Assembly: GCA_964464965.1 (NCBI GenBank)
Contig: CAYXHM010000009.1
Span: 75,048 to 139,047 of the forward strand
Direction: 5' to 3'
DNA length: 64,000 nucleotides
Origin: UBA5543 sp964464965
GTDB lineage: Bacteria; Bacteroidota; Bacteroidia; Chitinophagales; Chitinophagaceae
The notes below the pieces were generated by a model, which had not been told where the DNA came from, ran no database searches, and saw only the letters and a list, made by a program, of their open reading frames with translations. Positions 34,210 to 45,122 of the stretch are shown piece after piece (within the stretch, counting starts at the first letter, position 1; every line of letters begins with the position of its first letter). Both the position numbers and the translations under genes were made by a program.

Positions 34210-37200
34210 CTATTTTTTACCGGAAGAGGTAGTATCGCTCTGTCTTTCAAGTTTCTCACGCATCTCTTCCTCTTTCCTCATATAATATTTTGTTCCGCCA
34301 AAAAATTCTTCCAGGTTATCAAAGGATTTACGCCAGGTTAACCCTATGCCACCACGTGTGATGTCTCCGTCCGTCAACACATCATAGCTGCTGGTCCTGA
34401 ATACATTGCCCCGCAGGTTGCCCCCTTCTTTAATAAGGTATTGCAGACGGAAATCTCCAACAGGCTTAAAATTGCTGCTGCTGCTCGTGCTGGAAGCAGG
34501 TTTTCCCCAATCTACAGAACTACCTACTTCCACCGTAAGGCGATCGCTGAACAGGTTCTTTTTCAGGCCAAGAGACACCGCATTGCGGCTGCCGGATGCC
34601 TGTGACCCATCATCATACAAACTGTACTGTTGGTATTTCAGGTTGACCGCAATATCATCGTCACCCGTTAATTTGCTTAAAAGATTGGTGAGCTGAGAGG
34701 ATGCCGTACCCGAAAATACATCGCCGATATTGCTGACAACCCCGGCAGAAGCGCCACCTTCAAATCCACCACCATCTACAGGCATAAAAGAGTTTATGAG
34801 CAGCAGAGAAGCTACCTGGTTGAAAAGCTGGCGTTCGTCATTATTGACAATTTCCAGTTTTTTAAATGCTATAGAACCAGCGCCACTCTTATCAGGAAGA
34901 TCTATTTTGAAATCCAGTTCAGGCGCCCCGAGGCTTCCATTCATTTCAAGTATCACATCAACATCGCGCACCATTTTAGCCTGTGCTATTTCGCGCTCGC
35001 CCAGGTCGTTAATATTCTTTTTGTCCAGGGCGTCTAACAGGTCGTACAGCCGGGCCCGTGTTTTGTAAATACCATCCACGCTTAGCTGTGTACTGCTGAT
35101 TGGCCCGCCAAATTGTATCACGCTACCGGCGTTGAGCAAAAATTTACGTTTAAAGAATAGTTGAGGAAGTGTAAAATTATAGCTGCCATCTTCTATAACA
35201 TACCTGCCGTACATTCTTATTTCATTATTTGGCGGGATTTCCATGGTAATGTTGCCTGAGCCTCTTGCTGTTATAGCATCGCCGGTAGAGGGATCCATAA
35301 TCATCGTTATCTCACCCAAAGGATTAAGCAATGCATCAATAGATATGGTGAGTTTATTTTCTTCTTTCCGGGCAGGTTTTATTGTGTCCCCTTCGTTTTT
35401 AAAAGTTATGTAGCTGTATGCTCCCACCTCGTTGCTACTGGTACCTATCGGCAGGTAAAGATGTGATTTTTGTGCAGGTTGCGCCTTGTTAATGCGTACC
35501 CGCACATCGTTAAAAGGGCCGGTTATGCCCAGGTTTTCAAATTTCGCTATGAGGTTGCCATAGAAGACCTCACTTTCATCGGATTCCAGGTCAATTACTT
35601 CAAATTTTGATGAGGTCATTTTCAGGTTCAGTTGCATTTTGCTGAAACGTTTGTGGTTAATCCCACCTGTCAGCAAAGCTGTATTGTTATACCTGTCATG
35701 AAGGGTCATTCTCCCAACCCCGATTTCATTCTCGTTTACCGTAATAGTCCCTTCGGGTATGGTGTATTGGGTGCCAAGAAAATCTATATGCATACCTACT
35801 GCCGCCAGGTCAACCTTGCCTTGTACATCAGGAGATTCTGAGGTGCCTTTTATAGATATTTTTCCATTCAGTGTGCCACTGATGTTGCTTACAAAACCAT
35901 GCAATAAAGGGGATATCCATGCAAGCGGGCTGTGGTTGAGGCTTATTTCCGCATCTATTTTCTGGGTAACGGTACTGTCAAAAGACAATTTGCCGTAAAC
36001 AGACAGGGATTTATCATCCTTGTATATACCTGTGGCAGGGTCTAATGTTACCATGTTTTTCTTGCCGTCATAATTTCCAATGATATTAATGTTGCCCACC
36101 ACAAGGCTGTCAAAATATACCTCTGTGGCTTTAATGTCTGACGCGATCATCATATCGGTAAAAATATTGACCGCTTCGATATTGCCATTTATATTTCCGC
36201 GTATGCCATAGGATGACAGACCTGCAAGGTTAGCGATGTTTGCTGCACTCAGATTGCTTAACGTAACACCAATATTCTGAACTAAACCATTGTTTTGTGA
36301 TTGGATGCTTATTTTTTGATCGCCGGACTCTATAACGAACTTATCTATATAAAGGTATCCATCTGTAAATACTATTGTATTGCCGCCCCGGATATCCCAC
36401 TTGTTTTTTTGCAGGAAAAACTCAGATGGATTGATGCTGATATCTAATGTATCTCCATGTGCAAATGCTTGTCCTTTTACTATTGCATCGCCAAATGCAT
36501 TGGGTGAAGTAGTGGTTATATCAAAAGTCAGCTTATCGTTTCCTAATGTTGTATTCAGTTTCAGGCTTCCTTTTATGGCCGTATCCGGCAATGTAGCTTT
36601 TTCTATATCAAGATTTAATGCCAGTGTTTTGAAATCTCCGTTAGATTCTATTTTCGCATTTTGTAGTGTAATGCCATTCACCACACCATAAGGTATAGTC
36701 GCATCCAGTTTCAACTGTTGCCGGGTTGTATTCAGGTAGCCTGTTATTTCGGCATTGTTAAATCCTGACACGGTAGGAGCCAATACACCAAAAAGGCTAT
36801 CCAGGTCGTGTGTTGTTAATTGAAAACTTAAATCCTGCGGTGGGGCTTCTTTCACAGGGACATTAATGTAGTTAGGCAAGTAGCCCGCAAGATAATATTG
36901 AAATGAATTGTGCAATGTACTCAATTGGTACCGGCCCTGTATGCTTGCCGTAAAAGCATTGCTGGCAATTGTGAGTAACTTATCAGTACCGGTTTCAGTA
37001 GCGGTTGCATATACAGAATCCAGGTCTAATTTGTGGCCGTTCCGTACCAGGTTAATATTATATATCTTGGCATATCCTGTAAACTCATCAATGTTGTTGC
37101 CTTCCCAGTCCACATCAAAGTCAGCAGCAAGGGTCATAGGGTCGGGTACAAGATTAAGCGCTTGCAGGTCACTATACAATAAGTTGGCAGTGGCTTTTAT

Positions 37201-38967
37201 CTTTAGTTTTTCCTGGCTGAAATCGAACAGCCCGTAAAAACCCATGGAAACATTTGAATCGGCAATAAGCAAATTACCCGTGAACTTTTCTTTCTCCAGC
37301 TTGCCGTCTGCATTTATACCGGTGTATGCGTATTTCCTGTATTCAATATGCTGGATTATGGTCTTAAAGTTTACATCGGTACCTTCTGCTTTCGATTGCC
37401 TGCCGTCAACATCGGCATTCAATGTTACGGTGCCAAGGTCAGGTTGTTTCAGTAATACGCCCAGGTTCAGGTCGCTTACTTTTACGTTGCCGCTGTAGTC
37501 GGTCATACCATTATGCCCGGGTGCAATTTTCATTTTTACATTGGAAACTATAGTACCCAGGTTGCTGACAATGGTGCCGTTTAAAACGAAATTGTTGATA
37601 TAACCTTTGAAGTCACCTTTAAAATATGCACGGGTAATACTGCTTATAGAAACAGAAGGATTGTTTTTCAGGCCAGGGGCATATTTCAATATACCATCAC
37701 CACTGGTAATCAGTTCTCCATTGTTATAGTCAATAAGCGTTTTGTTGATGTCCGGCAGGCCTTCCATTTTCAGGTTGCCTTTTATGATGGTGTGCCCATC
37801 TGAAAGCTGCAGGTTTTTTGCCTGTATGTCTGCAACGGTACCTTTTGCACTACCCGATATAGTTATGATAGTAGGATATTCTCTAAGTGCTGTTGCGAAA
37901 TATGCTACATCTTTTGAGTCCACTTTCGACTTTTTAAGATTGGCAACCATCACTACTTTGTTGATGTAGTCAAGAAAGTCGGGGAAACGGCTATAGTGCA
38001 TAGCGTAATAGTCTTCCAGCGTACTGTTGTTTGTTTGTAGTAACAGGTTCTTGCAGATAGTTTCAGTTGGAGATACACGTACATCAGCTTTGAACTGCTT
38101 TACTACAAGCCCGCAACGCTCCTTTGCCTGCAGGTGTTTTAATTTTGCTGTCAGTGTATCGCCATCTATTTTTAAATCTTTTACTTCAACGTTTATACCG
38201 GCAACGCGTATATGTTCCGGGTCAAATTCGTTCTGTAATTCGGTGGTACCTAAAATATCAGTGCTGAAGTAACAATTTTCCAGTTCCAGTTTGTCAAGAC
38301 TTATAGCCCACCTGTCGGGGTTAAATGCAGTGGAGTCTATCGTGTTTGACTTTGGTTTTTTAGGTTTAGGTGGCCTTCCACCGTCATAGCTTCTTAATAT
38401 TACTTTGGTACCTGTGGCTGTAATATCGTCTATAGCAATTATTTTTTTGTCGAGGTCTATTTTATCTGCATCTATATGAAAGCTGCCTACTACAAAGTCC
38501 ATGTCACTACCCACCCATGCATCGTCCATATTGAATCGCACATTTTTCAGGTCAACTTCCTTCAGGTCTATGTTGAAGGTGGTTTGGGTTTTGTTTTTTT
38601 TAGGCTCGCTGCTGCTGAATGCATCAACAATAAACTGGTAGTTCCACTGGTCAGAATTTTTAGTCCTGTACAGGTTGGCATAGGCATTCTGCAGGCCTAT
38701 ATATTTTATTACAGGCACCCCATCCCTGAATATAAACCAGTCTGTGATTCGGAAACGTATTTCGCCTGCGTACAGCAATGTGTCTTTTTGCTGGCCTTCA
38801 ACATATACGCCCTGCACCAATACGTGATTCAGTAAATCTAACCTGACGTGCTGAATACTGACTTTTGTTTCAAGGCGCTGAGATAATGTTTTTGTTACTT
38901 GTCTTACCAGGAAGTTTTGTACAGATGTCACATTGATGAGGATAGACACAAGTATTATTAACCCCAC
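34210..38967 (-). CDS. TamB-like translocation/assembly protein, start uncertain
   Basis: A 1585-residue TamB/AsmA-superfamily protein that spans the periplasm as a long beta-groove and helps move lipids or assemble outer-membrane proteins. Middle repeats are typical (LNGTIVSNLGTIVSNVKMK, GNINGNIEAVNI). The conserved TamB C-terminal domain is present (about residues 1150-1540: GEITMIMDPSTGDAITARGSG, RKFLLNAGSVIQFGG, NQVASLLLINSFM). The frame here starts at a GTG, but in-frame codons extend to a stop at 39031-39033. They encode a basic, then hydrophobic anchor without any ATG; a CTG at 39010-39012 would give the most complete anchor. Confidence 0.88.
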   Translation of the reverse strand: MGLIILVSILINVTSVQNFLVRQVTKTLSQRLETKVSIQHVRLDLLNHVLVQGVYVEGQQKDTLLYAGEIRFRITDWFIFRDGVPVIKYIGLQNAYANLYRTKNSDQWNYQFIVDAFSSSEPKKNKTQTTFNIDLKEVDLKNVRFNMDDAWVGSDMDFVVGSFHIDADKIDLDKKIIAIDDITATGTKVILRSYDGGRPPKPKKPKSNTIDSTAFNPDRWAISLDKLELENCYFSTDILGTTELQNEFDPEHIRVAGINVEVKDLKIDGDTLTAKLKHLQAKERCGLVVKQFKADVRVSPTETICKNLLLQTNNSTLEDYYAMHYSRFPDFLDYINKVVMVANLKKSKVDSKDVAYFATALREYPTIITISGSAKGTVADIQAKNLQLSDGHTIIKGNLKMEGLPDINKTLIDYNNGELITSGDGILKYAPGLKNNPSVSISSITRAYFKGDFKGYINNFVLNGTIVSNLGTIVSNVKMKIAPGHNGMTDYSGNVKVSDLNLGVLLKQPDLGTVTLNADVDGRQSKAEGTDVNFKTIIQHIEYRKYAYTGINADGKLEKEKFTGNLLIADSNVSMGFYGLFDFSQEKLKIKATANLLYSDLQALNLVPDPMTLAADFDVDWEGNNIDEFTGYAKIYNINLVRNGHKLDLDSVYATATETGTDKLLTIASNAFTASIQGRYQLSTLHNSFQYYLAGYLPNYINVPVKEAPPQDLSFQLTTHDLDSLFGVLAPTVSGFNNAEITGYLNTTRQQLKLDATIPYGVVNGITLQNAKIESNGDFKTLALNLDIEKATLPDTAIKGSLKLNTTLGNDKLTFDITTTSPNAFGDAIVKGQAFAHGDTLDISINPSEFFLQKNKWDIRGGNTIVFTDGYLYIDKFVIESGDQKISIQSQNNGLVQNIGVTLSNLSAANIANLAGLSSYGIRGNINGNIEAVNIFTDMMIASDIKATEVYFDSLVVGNINIIGNYDGKKNMVTLDPATGIYKDDKSLSVYGKLSFDSTVTQKIDAEISLNHSPLAWISPLLHGFVSNISGTLNGKISIKGTSESPDVQGKVDLAAVGMHIDFLGTQYTIPEGTITVNENEIGVGRMTLHDRYNNTALLTGGINHKRFSKMQLNLKMTSSKFEVIDLESDESEVFYGNLIAKFENLGITGPFNDVRVRINKAQPAQKSHLYLPIGTSSNEVGAYSYITFKNEGDTIKPARKEENKLTISIDALLNPLGEITMIMDPSTGDAITARGSGNITMEIPPNNEIRMYGRYVIEDGSYNFTLPQLFFKRKFLLNAGSVIQFGGPISSTQLSVDGIYKTRARLYDLLDALDKKNINDLGEREIAQAKMVRDVDVILEMNGSLGAPELDFKIDLPDKSGAGSIAFKKLEIVNNDERQLFNQVASLLLINSFMPVDGGGFEGGASAGVVSNIGDVFSGTASSQLTNLLSKLTGDDDIAVNLKYQQYSLYDDGSQASGSRNAVSLGLKKNLFSDRLTVEVGSSVDWGKPASSTSSSSNFKPVGDFRLQYLIKEGGNLRGNVFRTSSYDVLTDGDITRGGIGLTWRKSFDNLEEFFGGTKYYMRKEEEMREKLERQSDTTSSGKK

Positions 38968-39041
38968 AAGGCTAAGTACAGTATATTGTAATATTTTGAG
39001 AAAACGCTTCAGCGGTGCCCTTCTGTTTTTTTAAAGAACTA

Positions 39042-39049
39042 CAAAAATA
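39042..39049 (-). promoter_or_regulatory. -7 element TATTTTTG for tamB
   Basis: Perfect TAnnTTTG match on the minus strand, predicting a transcript start near 39038. Supports a translation start between 39037 and 38965, in the stretch that has no ATG. Confidence 0.5.
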
Positions 39050-39208
39050 GCATCCTTAAATCATATCCTATGCATGATTTTGTTAATAAATTACAATATC
39101 TGTATCATATATATAAGTGCCATTTGTTGCAATTTTGCAGTTGTATATAGCTGTTTGTGAAATCGGGCGTACTTTAGCAAGGTTACATGTTGACACACAA
39201 AGTATATT

Positions 39209-41338
39209 ATGAAAAAAATATCGATTTTCATGCTCACTACATTTATTACAATGGGAGCTAACGCACAAAACAATCCCGCATTCAAAGGGGCTTACCCACC
39301 ATCAAAAGACGGCGGGCAAAAAGATGTATATTTCGGCCAGACAATTAATGACCCATACCGCTGGCTGGAAGACGACCTTGGCGATGATACAAAACAGTGG
39401 GTAGCGGCCCAGAACAAAGTTACAAATGCGTACCTGGCACAAATACCGTTCAGGGATGCCATTAAAAAAAGGCTGACGGAATTATGGAATTATGAAAAGT
39501 ACAGTGCACCCTTTAAAGAAGGGGACTATACATATTTCTACAAAAATGACGGGCTTCAAAACCAGGCTGTTCTTTACCGGCAGCTTGGCGAGGGTAAACC
39601 CGAAGTATTTCTTGATCCCAATACTTTCTCAAAAGCAGGAACAACATCATTAGCAGGTATCAGTTTTTCAAAAGATGGCTCGCTGTGTGCTTTCCAGATA
39701 TCTGAAGGCGGGTCTGACTGGAGAAAAGTAATAGTACTGGATGCCCGTACAAAACAAAAACTGGACGACACATTGCGGGACGTAAAATTCAGCGGACTGT
39801 CGTGGAGGGGAAACGAGGGCTTTTACTATAGCAGCTATGATAAACCCAAGGAAGGCAGCCAGCTGTCAGGTAAAACACAAAATCATAAATTATACTTCCA
39901 TAAGTTGGGCGCTGCTCAGAATACTGATGAATTAGTGTTTGGCGGTGATACAAACCCGCGCAGGTATGTGGGTGGTGGTGTAACAGAAGATGAAGAGTTC
40001 CTGGTGATCACAGCTGCAAACGCCACTTATGGTAATGAACTCTATATTAAGTCATTAAAAGAGAAGAATGCGCCTATTATTCCTGTTGTAAAAGGTATGG
40101 AGTACGAAAGTGATGTAGCATATTCAAAAAACGGTACGCTATACATCACCACGAATATAGGCGCACCTAACAGGAGGTTAATGAGCACAGACTTGAAAAA
40201 TGCGCCGGACGCATCATCCTGGAAAGTGGTGATACCTGAATCAAAATACCCAATGACTATTTCTACCTGCGGAGATAAGTTTTTTGCAACCTACCTGAAA
40301 GATGCTGTTTCTGAAGTGCACCAGCACGACCTGCAGGGTAAAGAAGAACGTATAGTTTCATTGCCCGGATTAGGTACGGCCGGCGGTTTTGGTGGTAAAC
40401 AGAATGAGCAGGAGTTGTATTATAGCTACACTTCGTACATATACCCTCCTACTATTTTTAAATATGATATTAATACAGGAAAATCGGTTTTGTACAAAAA
40501 GCCGGGTATCAATTTTAATCCTGAGTTGTATGAAAGCAAACAGGTATTTTACACCTCATACCCTGATGGAGAAAGTATCCCTATGATCATAACCTATAAA
40601 AAAGGTACTACACTAAATGGTAAAAATCCTTTGATGCTGTATGGTTATGGCGGCTTCAATGTAAGCCTCACTCCTTATTTCAGCGTGAGCAACCTGGTAT
40701 TTATGGAGAACGGGGGTGTATATGCCGTTGCAAACCTGCGTGGTGGTGGTGAGTATGGAGACAACTGGCACAATATGGGTACAAAGCTTCAAAAGCAGAA
40801 TGTGTTCAACGATTTCATTTCGGCAGCTGAATATCTCATTAAAGAAAAATATACTTCTAAAGATTACCTGGCCATAGCCGGCGGTTCAAACGGAGGCCTT
40901 CTTGTAGGTGCATGCCTGACACAACGGCCCGATTTGTTTAAAGTATGTTTCCCGGCTGTTGGCGTGCTGGATATGTTGCGTTACCATAAATTTACAGCGG
41001 GTGCCGGCTGGGCTTACGACTATGGTACGGCAGACGAGAGTGAAGAGATGTTTAAGTACTTGTTGAAGTATTCTCCGGTTCATAATGCTAAAAAAGGAAC
41101 TTGCTATCCTGCTACTATGATTACAACTGCTGACCACGATGACAGGGTAGTACCTGCCCATTCATTTAAATTTGCAGCAGCATTGCAGGCAGCGCAGAGT
41201 TGTGATAAGCCAACATTGATAAGGATAGAGACGCAGGCAGGGCATGGCGCCGGCAAGCCAACTTCTATGATAATTGATGAACAGGCAGATAAATGGGCCT
41301 TTATGTTGTACAATATGGGCTTAAGATACGGCAAGTAA
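39209..41338 (+). CDS. Prolyl oligopeptidase family serine peptidase
   Basis: A 709-residue S9A peptidase that cleaves peptides after proline. Signal peptide 1-20 (ending ANAQ), then ....YRWLEDD..... typical of prolyl endopeptidases, a seven-bladed propeller, and the catalytic alpha/beta-hydrolase domain: GGSNGG with Ser560, TTADHDDRVVPAHS (Asp near 644), and AGHGAGKP with His679. It is exported, most likely to the periplasm. A -7-like element TACTTTAG is at 39170-39177. It is divergent from tamB and convergent with the AsmA-like gene. Confidence 0.94.
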   Translation: MKKISIFMLTTFITMGANAQNNPAFKGAYPPSKDGGQKDVYFGQTINDPYRWLEDDLGDDTKQWVAAQNKVTNAYLAQIPFRDAIKKRLTELWNYEKYSAPFKEGDYTYFYKNDGLQNQAVLYRQLGEGKPEVFLDPNTFSKAGTTSLAGISFSKDGSLCAFQISEGGSDWRKVIVLDARTKQKLDDTLRDVKFSGLSWRGNEGFYYSSYDKPKEGSQLSGKTQNHKLYFHKLGAAQNTDELVFGGDTNPRRYVGGGVTEDEEFLVITAANATYGNELYIKSLKEKNAPIIPVVKGMEYESDVAYSKNGTLYITTNIGAPNRRLMSTDLKNAPDASSWKVVIPESKYPMTISTCGDKFFATYLKDAVSEVHQHDLQGKEERIVSLPGLGTAGGFGGKQNEQELYYSYTSYIYPPTIFKYDINTGKSVLYKKPGINFNPELYESKQVFYTSYPDGESIPMIITYKKGTTLNGKNPLMLYGYGGFNVSLTPYFSVSNLVFMENGGVYAVANLRGGGEYGDNWHNMGTKLQKQNVFNDFISAAEYLIKEKYTSKDYLAIAGGSNGGLLVGACLTQRPDLFKVCFPAVGVLDMLRYHKFTAGAGWAYDYGTADESEEMFKYLLKYSPVHNAKKGTCYPATMITTADHDDRVVPAHSFKFAAALQAAQSCDKPTLIRIETQAGHGAGKPTSMIIDEQADKWAFMLYNMGLRYGK

Positions 41339-41360
41339 CTAATTGGTTGTTAGTTATTAA

Positions 41361-41400
41361 GGCAAGATATATAAAGCACTATCCGCTTGTACGTCTTGCC
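41361..41400. terminator. Weak terminator between convergent genes
   Basis: GGCAAGA (41361-41367) pairs with TCTTGCC (41394-41400), followed by a T-rich stretch; the long loop (26 bases) makes it weak, and the right arm overlaps the end of the minus-strand gene. Confidence 0.35.
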
Positions 41401-43148
41401 TTTTTCTTATCTCTTTTCAGGATTTCTTTCAGTTTTCGTTCCCTGTTGTTTTCTTTCTTCTCCTTTTCGTTTTTCTGTAGCCAGCGTATTATTTCCATAT
41501 CTCTTATGGTAGTTTCCCTCACCCCATATAATATGTTTTGCCATATAAGGTTAAAGAAGGATTTCATTTCATCCCTTTCTACATAAGTATTAATCCTGCG
41601 GGGCTGTTCCCCCGGCATTGGATTGGCAGAAAAGAGAATCATATTATTAGCAATAAATGATATGAAGCGTTTCTTTTTCTTATCCTTCAATAATTTATTT
41701 TCATCAGTTAACATTTTGATAGACAGGTTATTGTACAGCATAGCGAAATTACTTTTGGCAGACAGTTCATTGCCTGTGAGCTGCATGGTCATACTCTTCA
41801 TATTCAGAGCACGTATCTCTAATAAAGCAAATGCTTTGGTTTGTTCAGTCAGTTGCCTGCCCTGTAGCCCCGCTATATCCATATTCATAGCAAAGGCGCC
41901 CTGTTTATCCGTTAGGGAAAGATTGAATATAGTAGAAACGTCTGTATAGCCATTTAGCTTACAATTAAACCTGGCAATACAGTTATTGTCAATTTTCAGG
42001 TAGGCAGGTATATTAGTCACGTTAGTTATATTGCCATTCAGCTTGTCGAATATGATAGATGCCTGCTTATGTGTTTTTTCACTTGTTTCAGTATAGGTCA
42101 CCGCTGCATTGTTGATAGTTATCTTCCTGATGTTTACAGGTAACTTCATTTTTTGTAATAGTTGGTTAGGGAAGCGTCCCATTTTACTTTTTGTGTTTTC
42201 CGGAAGTAATCGGTTAAGTGAGATTGCTATCTTACTGTGGTTTAAATAGATATCTGATATATGGAGTTCCTTGTCTTTTGAAAGTTTTAATCGGTCCATG
42301 TTATCTAATTCTATGGTAGGAAAATGGATGTCATAAATCTCTTTCTGCTCTTCACGGTTTTTTAAAAATACTTCTTCTGAAACTTTAAGTTTCATTTTTA
42401 AATCACTGGCTGTCAATTTGTTATTTCTGCTGCTATACTTGGTGTTTTTAACGGAAAAGCGATAAAAAGAATTAGGCGGCTCATAGGTAATTTGTCCGGC
42501 TTCAATTTCCCCATGTTCAGATAACAAAAACCTTGTGCTGTCTGATAGGCTTTCATCATTATAAGACCAATTCCATAATTTTACTTTTAAATTGATGATA
42601 TCCAGTCGTTTAACCGTGTCTGTTGCACCAAAAATATAAGTAATTTTTGCGTTGTTTACCTGTATTTTATCAGCCGAAAACTCCCTTGTAATAGTATGTT
42701 GTGTCACATTGTGCACTGTCAAAGCCTTATTGGTTTTATATATGCTTATTTTAGGCCTTTTCAGTATAAAAGTTCCACAGCTATATCCTTCACCACCTGT
42801 TAGCTTATCCCACATAATGCCGCTAACCTGCAATTTGGGTATAGACATTTTATAGTAATTGGGTTTAGCGGTACTATCTCTTTTTTGTTGATTTATTATA
42901 GTAGTATCTGCCCAGATGTTTACATTATGAAGAGTTATCCTTCGGTTGAGTAAGTTGATACTTACCCTTTTTACCGAGATATGATAGAGGCTATCAGTTG
43001 CATCAGCTACCGCTTGAGGCAGCGCTTTTTCTATTATCTTCTTATAGCGATATGCAATAATATTACCACCAATGAATAATATCACCAGTATAACCGAAAT
43101 AACCCCGGCAAACCTTTTCTGTTTCTTGGTCAACGATGGCAGACGCAT
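41379..43148 (-). CDS. AsmA-like single-anchor periplasmic protein
   Basis: A 589-residue protein with a basic N-terminus, one membrane anchor (about residues 13-32), and a long run of beta-strands of the AsmA/DUF748 kind, with VSINLLNRRITLHNVNI near the start (the usual AsmA-like opening) and a basic Lys/Arg-rich tail. The frame extends to a TTG at 43175, but the ATG at 43148 gives a better anchor. It is A+T-rich compared with neighbours. Likely a lipid-transport or envelope-maintenance protein, but this is inferred from fold only. Confidence 0.6.
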   Translation of the reverse strand: MRLPSLTKKQKRFAGVISVILVILFIGGNIIAYRYKKIIEKALPQAVADATDSLYHISVKRVSINLLNRRITLHNVNIWADTTIINQQKRDSTAKPNYYKMSIPKLQVSGIMWDKLTGGEGYSCGTFILKRPKISIYKTNKALTVHNVTQHTITREFSADKIQVNNAKITYIFGATDTVKRLDIINLKVKLWNWSYNDESLSDSTRFLLSEHGEIEAGQITYEPPNSFYRFSVKNTKYSSRNNKLTASDLKMKLKVSEEVFLKNREEQKEIYDIHFPTIELDNMDRLKLSKDKELHISDIYLNHSKIAISLNRLLPENTKSKMGRFPNQLLQKMKLPVNIRKITINNAAVTYTETSEKTHKQASIIFDKLNGNITNVTNIPAYLKIDNNCIARFNCKLNGYTDVSTIFNLSLTDKQGAFAMNMDIAGLQGRQLTEQTKAFALLEIRALNMKSMTMQLTGNELSAKSNFAMLYNNLSIKMLTDENKLLKDKKKKRFISFIANNMILFSANPMPGEQPRRINTYVERDEMKSFFNLIWQNILYGVRETTIRDMEIIRWLQKNEKEKKENNRERKLKEILKRDKKKARRTSG

Positions 43149-43273
43149 GGCGCGTAAAAAATTAGTAGCAGACAACTTATTGAAAGATAACGATTAGTGC
43201 AGATATTGTAAAACGGTTTTATCAACAATCGGTTGATTAAGCCTATCTTGCAGCTGTTTTAAATATCTATATT

Positions 43274-45064
43274 ATGTATCGTTCGCATACGTGTGGTGAA
43301 TTGCGTATTGAAAATATAAATCAGCAGGTAGTGCTGGCCGGGTGGGTGCAAACTGTCCGTAAGTTCGGGTCAATTACGTTTATTGATTTAAGGGACCGTT
43401 ATGGTATTACCCAGTTATTGTTCAATGAGAAATTTAATGGTGCTTTGGATGATGCGCCGCTTGGACGTGAATTTGTGATACAGGCTACAGGTAAAGTGCT
43501 GGAGCGCACTAGTAAAAATGGTAAAATACCCACCGGCGATATTGAAATAGAAGTAGCTGAATATAAGATACTTAATAAATCGGCTGTGCCCCCGTTTACG
43601 ATAGAAGAAGAAACTGATGGCGGTGATGAACTGCTGATGAAATACAGGTACCTGGACCTGAGAAGACAACCATTGCGCCGCAATCTTGATTTAAGGTATA
43701 AGGTAAACCGTGCAATAAGAAACTACCTGGATAAAGAAGGTTTCCTGGAGATAGAAACCCCATTCCTGATTAAATCGACCCCTGAGGGTGCGAGGGACTT
43801 TATTGTGCCGTCGCGCATGAATGAAAACCAGTTTTATGCGTTGCCACAAAGCCCGCAGACTTTTAAGCAACTGCTGATGGTAAGTGGCTTTGATAAATAC
43901 TTTCAGGTAGTGAAGTGTTTCAGGGATGAGGACCTGCGTGCAGATCGCCAGCCGGAGTTTACCCAGGTAGATTGCGAGATGAGTTTTGTAGAGCAGGAAG
44001 ACATATTGCAAACTTTTGAAGGTCTGCTAAAGTACCTGTTTAAAGAAATAAAAGGCTTAACATTTGACGAACCTTTCCCCAGAATGACATGGGATGATGC
44101 TATGTGGCACTATGGTAATGACAAGCCTGACTTGCGTTTTGGGATGTCTATTAACAATTGTAAAGCAAATAATGAAATATACTATAATAGCTTAAAGGCA
44201 ATAGATTTTAAGGTATTTACAGATGCGGAAACAATACTGGCTATAACCGTACCTGGAGCTGCTGAGTATACCCGCAAACAGGTGGATGAACTTACTGAAT
44301 GGGTAAAACGTCCGCAAATAGGAATGACCGGGCTGATATATGTACGGCATAATGCAGATGGTACGTTTAAGAGCAGCATAGATAAGTTTATGAATGAAGA
44401 GCAGCAAAAAGAACTGGCTGCTTTCTGTAATGCAAATGCAGGCGATTTAATATTGATTTTAGCAGGTGGAGAGGATAGAACAAGAAAAGCCATGAGCGAA
44501 TTGAGGCTTGAAATGGGCAATAGATTGGGATTGCGTGACAATAGTGTATATAAACCATTATGGGTATTAGACTTCCCGTTGCTGGAACATATACCGGAAG
44601 AGGGTAAATGGGCGGCACGCCACCATCCCTTTACGTCTCCAAAGCCAGACCAGGTCCATTTGTTGTCTGACCCTGAGAAATACGGAAGCATTAAAGCAAA
44701 TGCATATGATATAGTGCTGAACGGAACAGAAATAGGAGGCGGCTCCATCAGGATTTTCCAGAGAGATATACAGGAAAACATGTTTGCAGCCCTGGGTATG
44801 GATAAAGAAGAGGCACATGAGAAATTTGGTTTCCTGTTGGGTGCGTTTGAATATGGTGCACCACCGCATGGTGGTATAGCGCTTGGCTTTGACAGGCTTT
44901 GCGCGCTTATGGGTGGCCAGGAGTCCATACGTGATTTTATAGCATTCCCTAAAAATAATGCAGGGCGTGATGTTATGTTAGACGCTCCATCGCCTGTTGA
45001 CCAGAAACAATTGGATGAATTAAATATCAGATTGTCAGATAGCAAAAAATCTGCCAATCATTAG
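43274..45064 (+). CDS. aspS: Aspartyl-tRNA synthetase
   Basis: A 596-residue class II synthetase. Present are the OB anticodon domain (LAGWVQTVRKFGSITFIDLRDRYG), motif 1 (IETPFLIKSTPEGARDF), motif 2 with FRDEDLRADRQPEFTQVD, the bacterial insertion domain, and motif 3 GGIALGFDRLCALMGG. It charges tRNA-Asp; whether it is discriminating cannot be told. A -7-like element TATCTTG is at 43244-43250. It is followed by a lipoprotein gene 58 bases later. Confidence 0.97.
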   Translation: MYRSHTCGELRIENINQQVVLAGWVQTVRKFGSITFIDLRDRYGITQLLFNEKFNGALDDAPLGREFVIQATGKVLERTSKNGKIPTGDIEIEVAEYKILNKSAVPPFTIEEETDGGDELLMKYRYLDLRRQPLRRNLDLRYKVNRAIRNYLDKEGFLEIETPFLIKSTPEGARDFIVPSRMNENQFYALPQSPQTFKQLLMVSGFDKYFQVVKCFRDEDLRADRQPEFTQVDCEMSFVEQEDILQTFEGLLKYLFKEIKGLTFDEPFPRMTWDDAMWHYGNDKPDLRFGMSINNCKANNEIYYNSLKAIDFKVFTDAETILAITVPGAAEYTRKQVDELTEWVKRPQIGMTGLIYVRHNADGTFKSSIDKFMNEEQQKELAAFCNANAGDLILILAGGEDRTRKAMSELRLEMGNRLGLRDNSVYKPLWVLDFPLLEHIPEEGKWAARHHPFTSPKPDQVHLLSDPEKYGSIKANAYDIVLNGTEIGGGSIRIFQRDIQENMFAALGMDKEEAHEKFGFLLGAFEYGAPPHGGIALGFDRLCALMGGQESIRDFIAFPKNNAGRDVMLDAPSPVDQKQLDELNIRLSDSKKSANH

Positions 45065-45122
45065 AAGGTAAGTGTTTGAATTTCTCTTGGGATTATTATC
45101 TTTATAGCTGTAATAAAGTATT

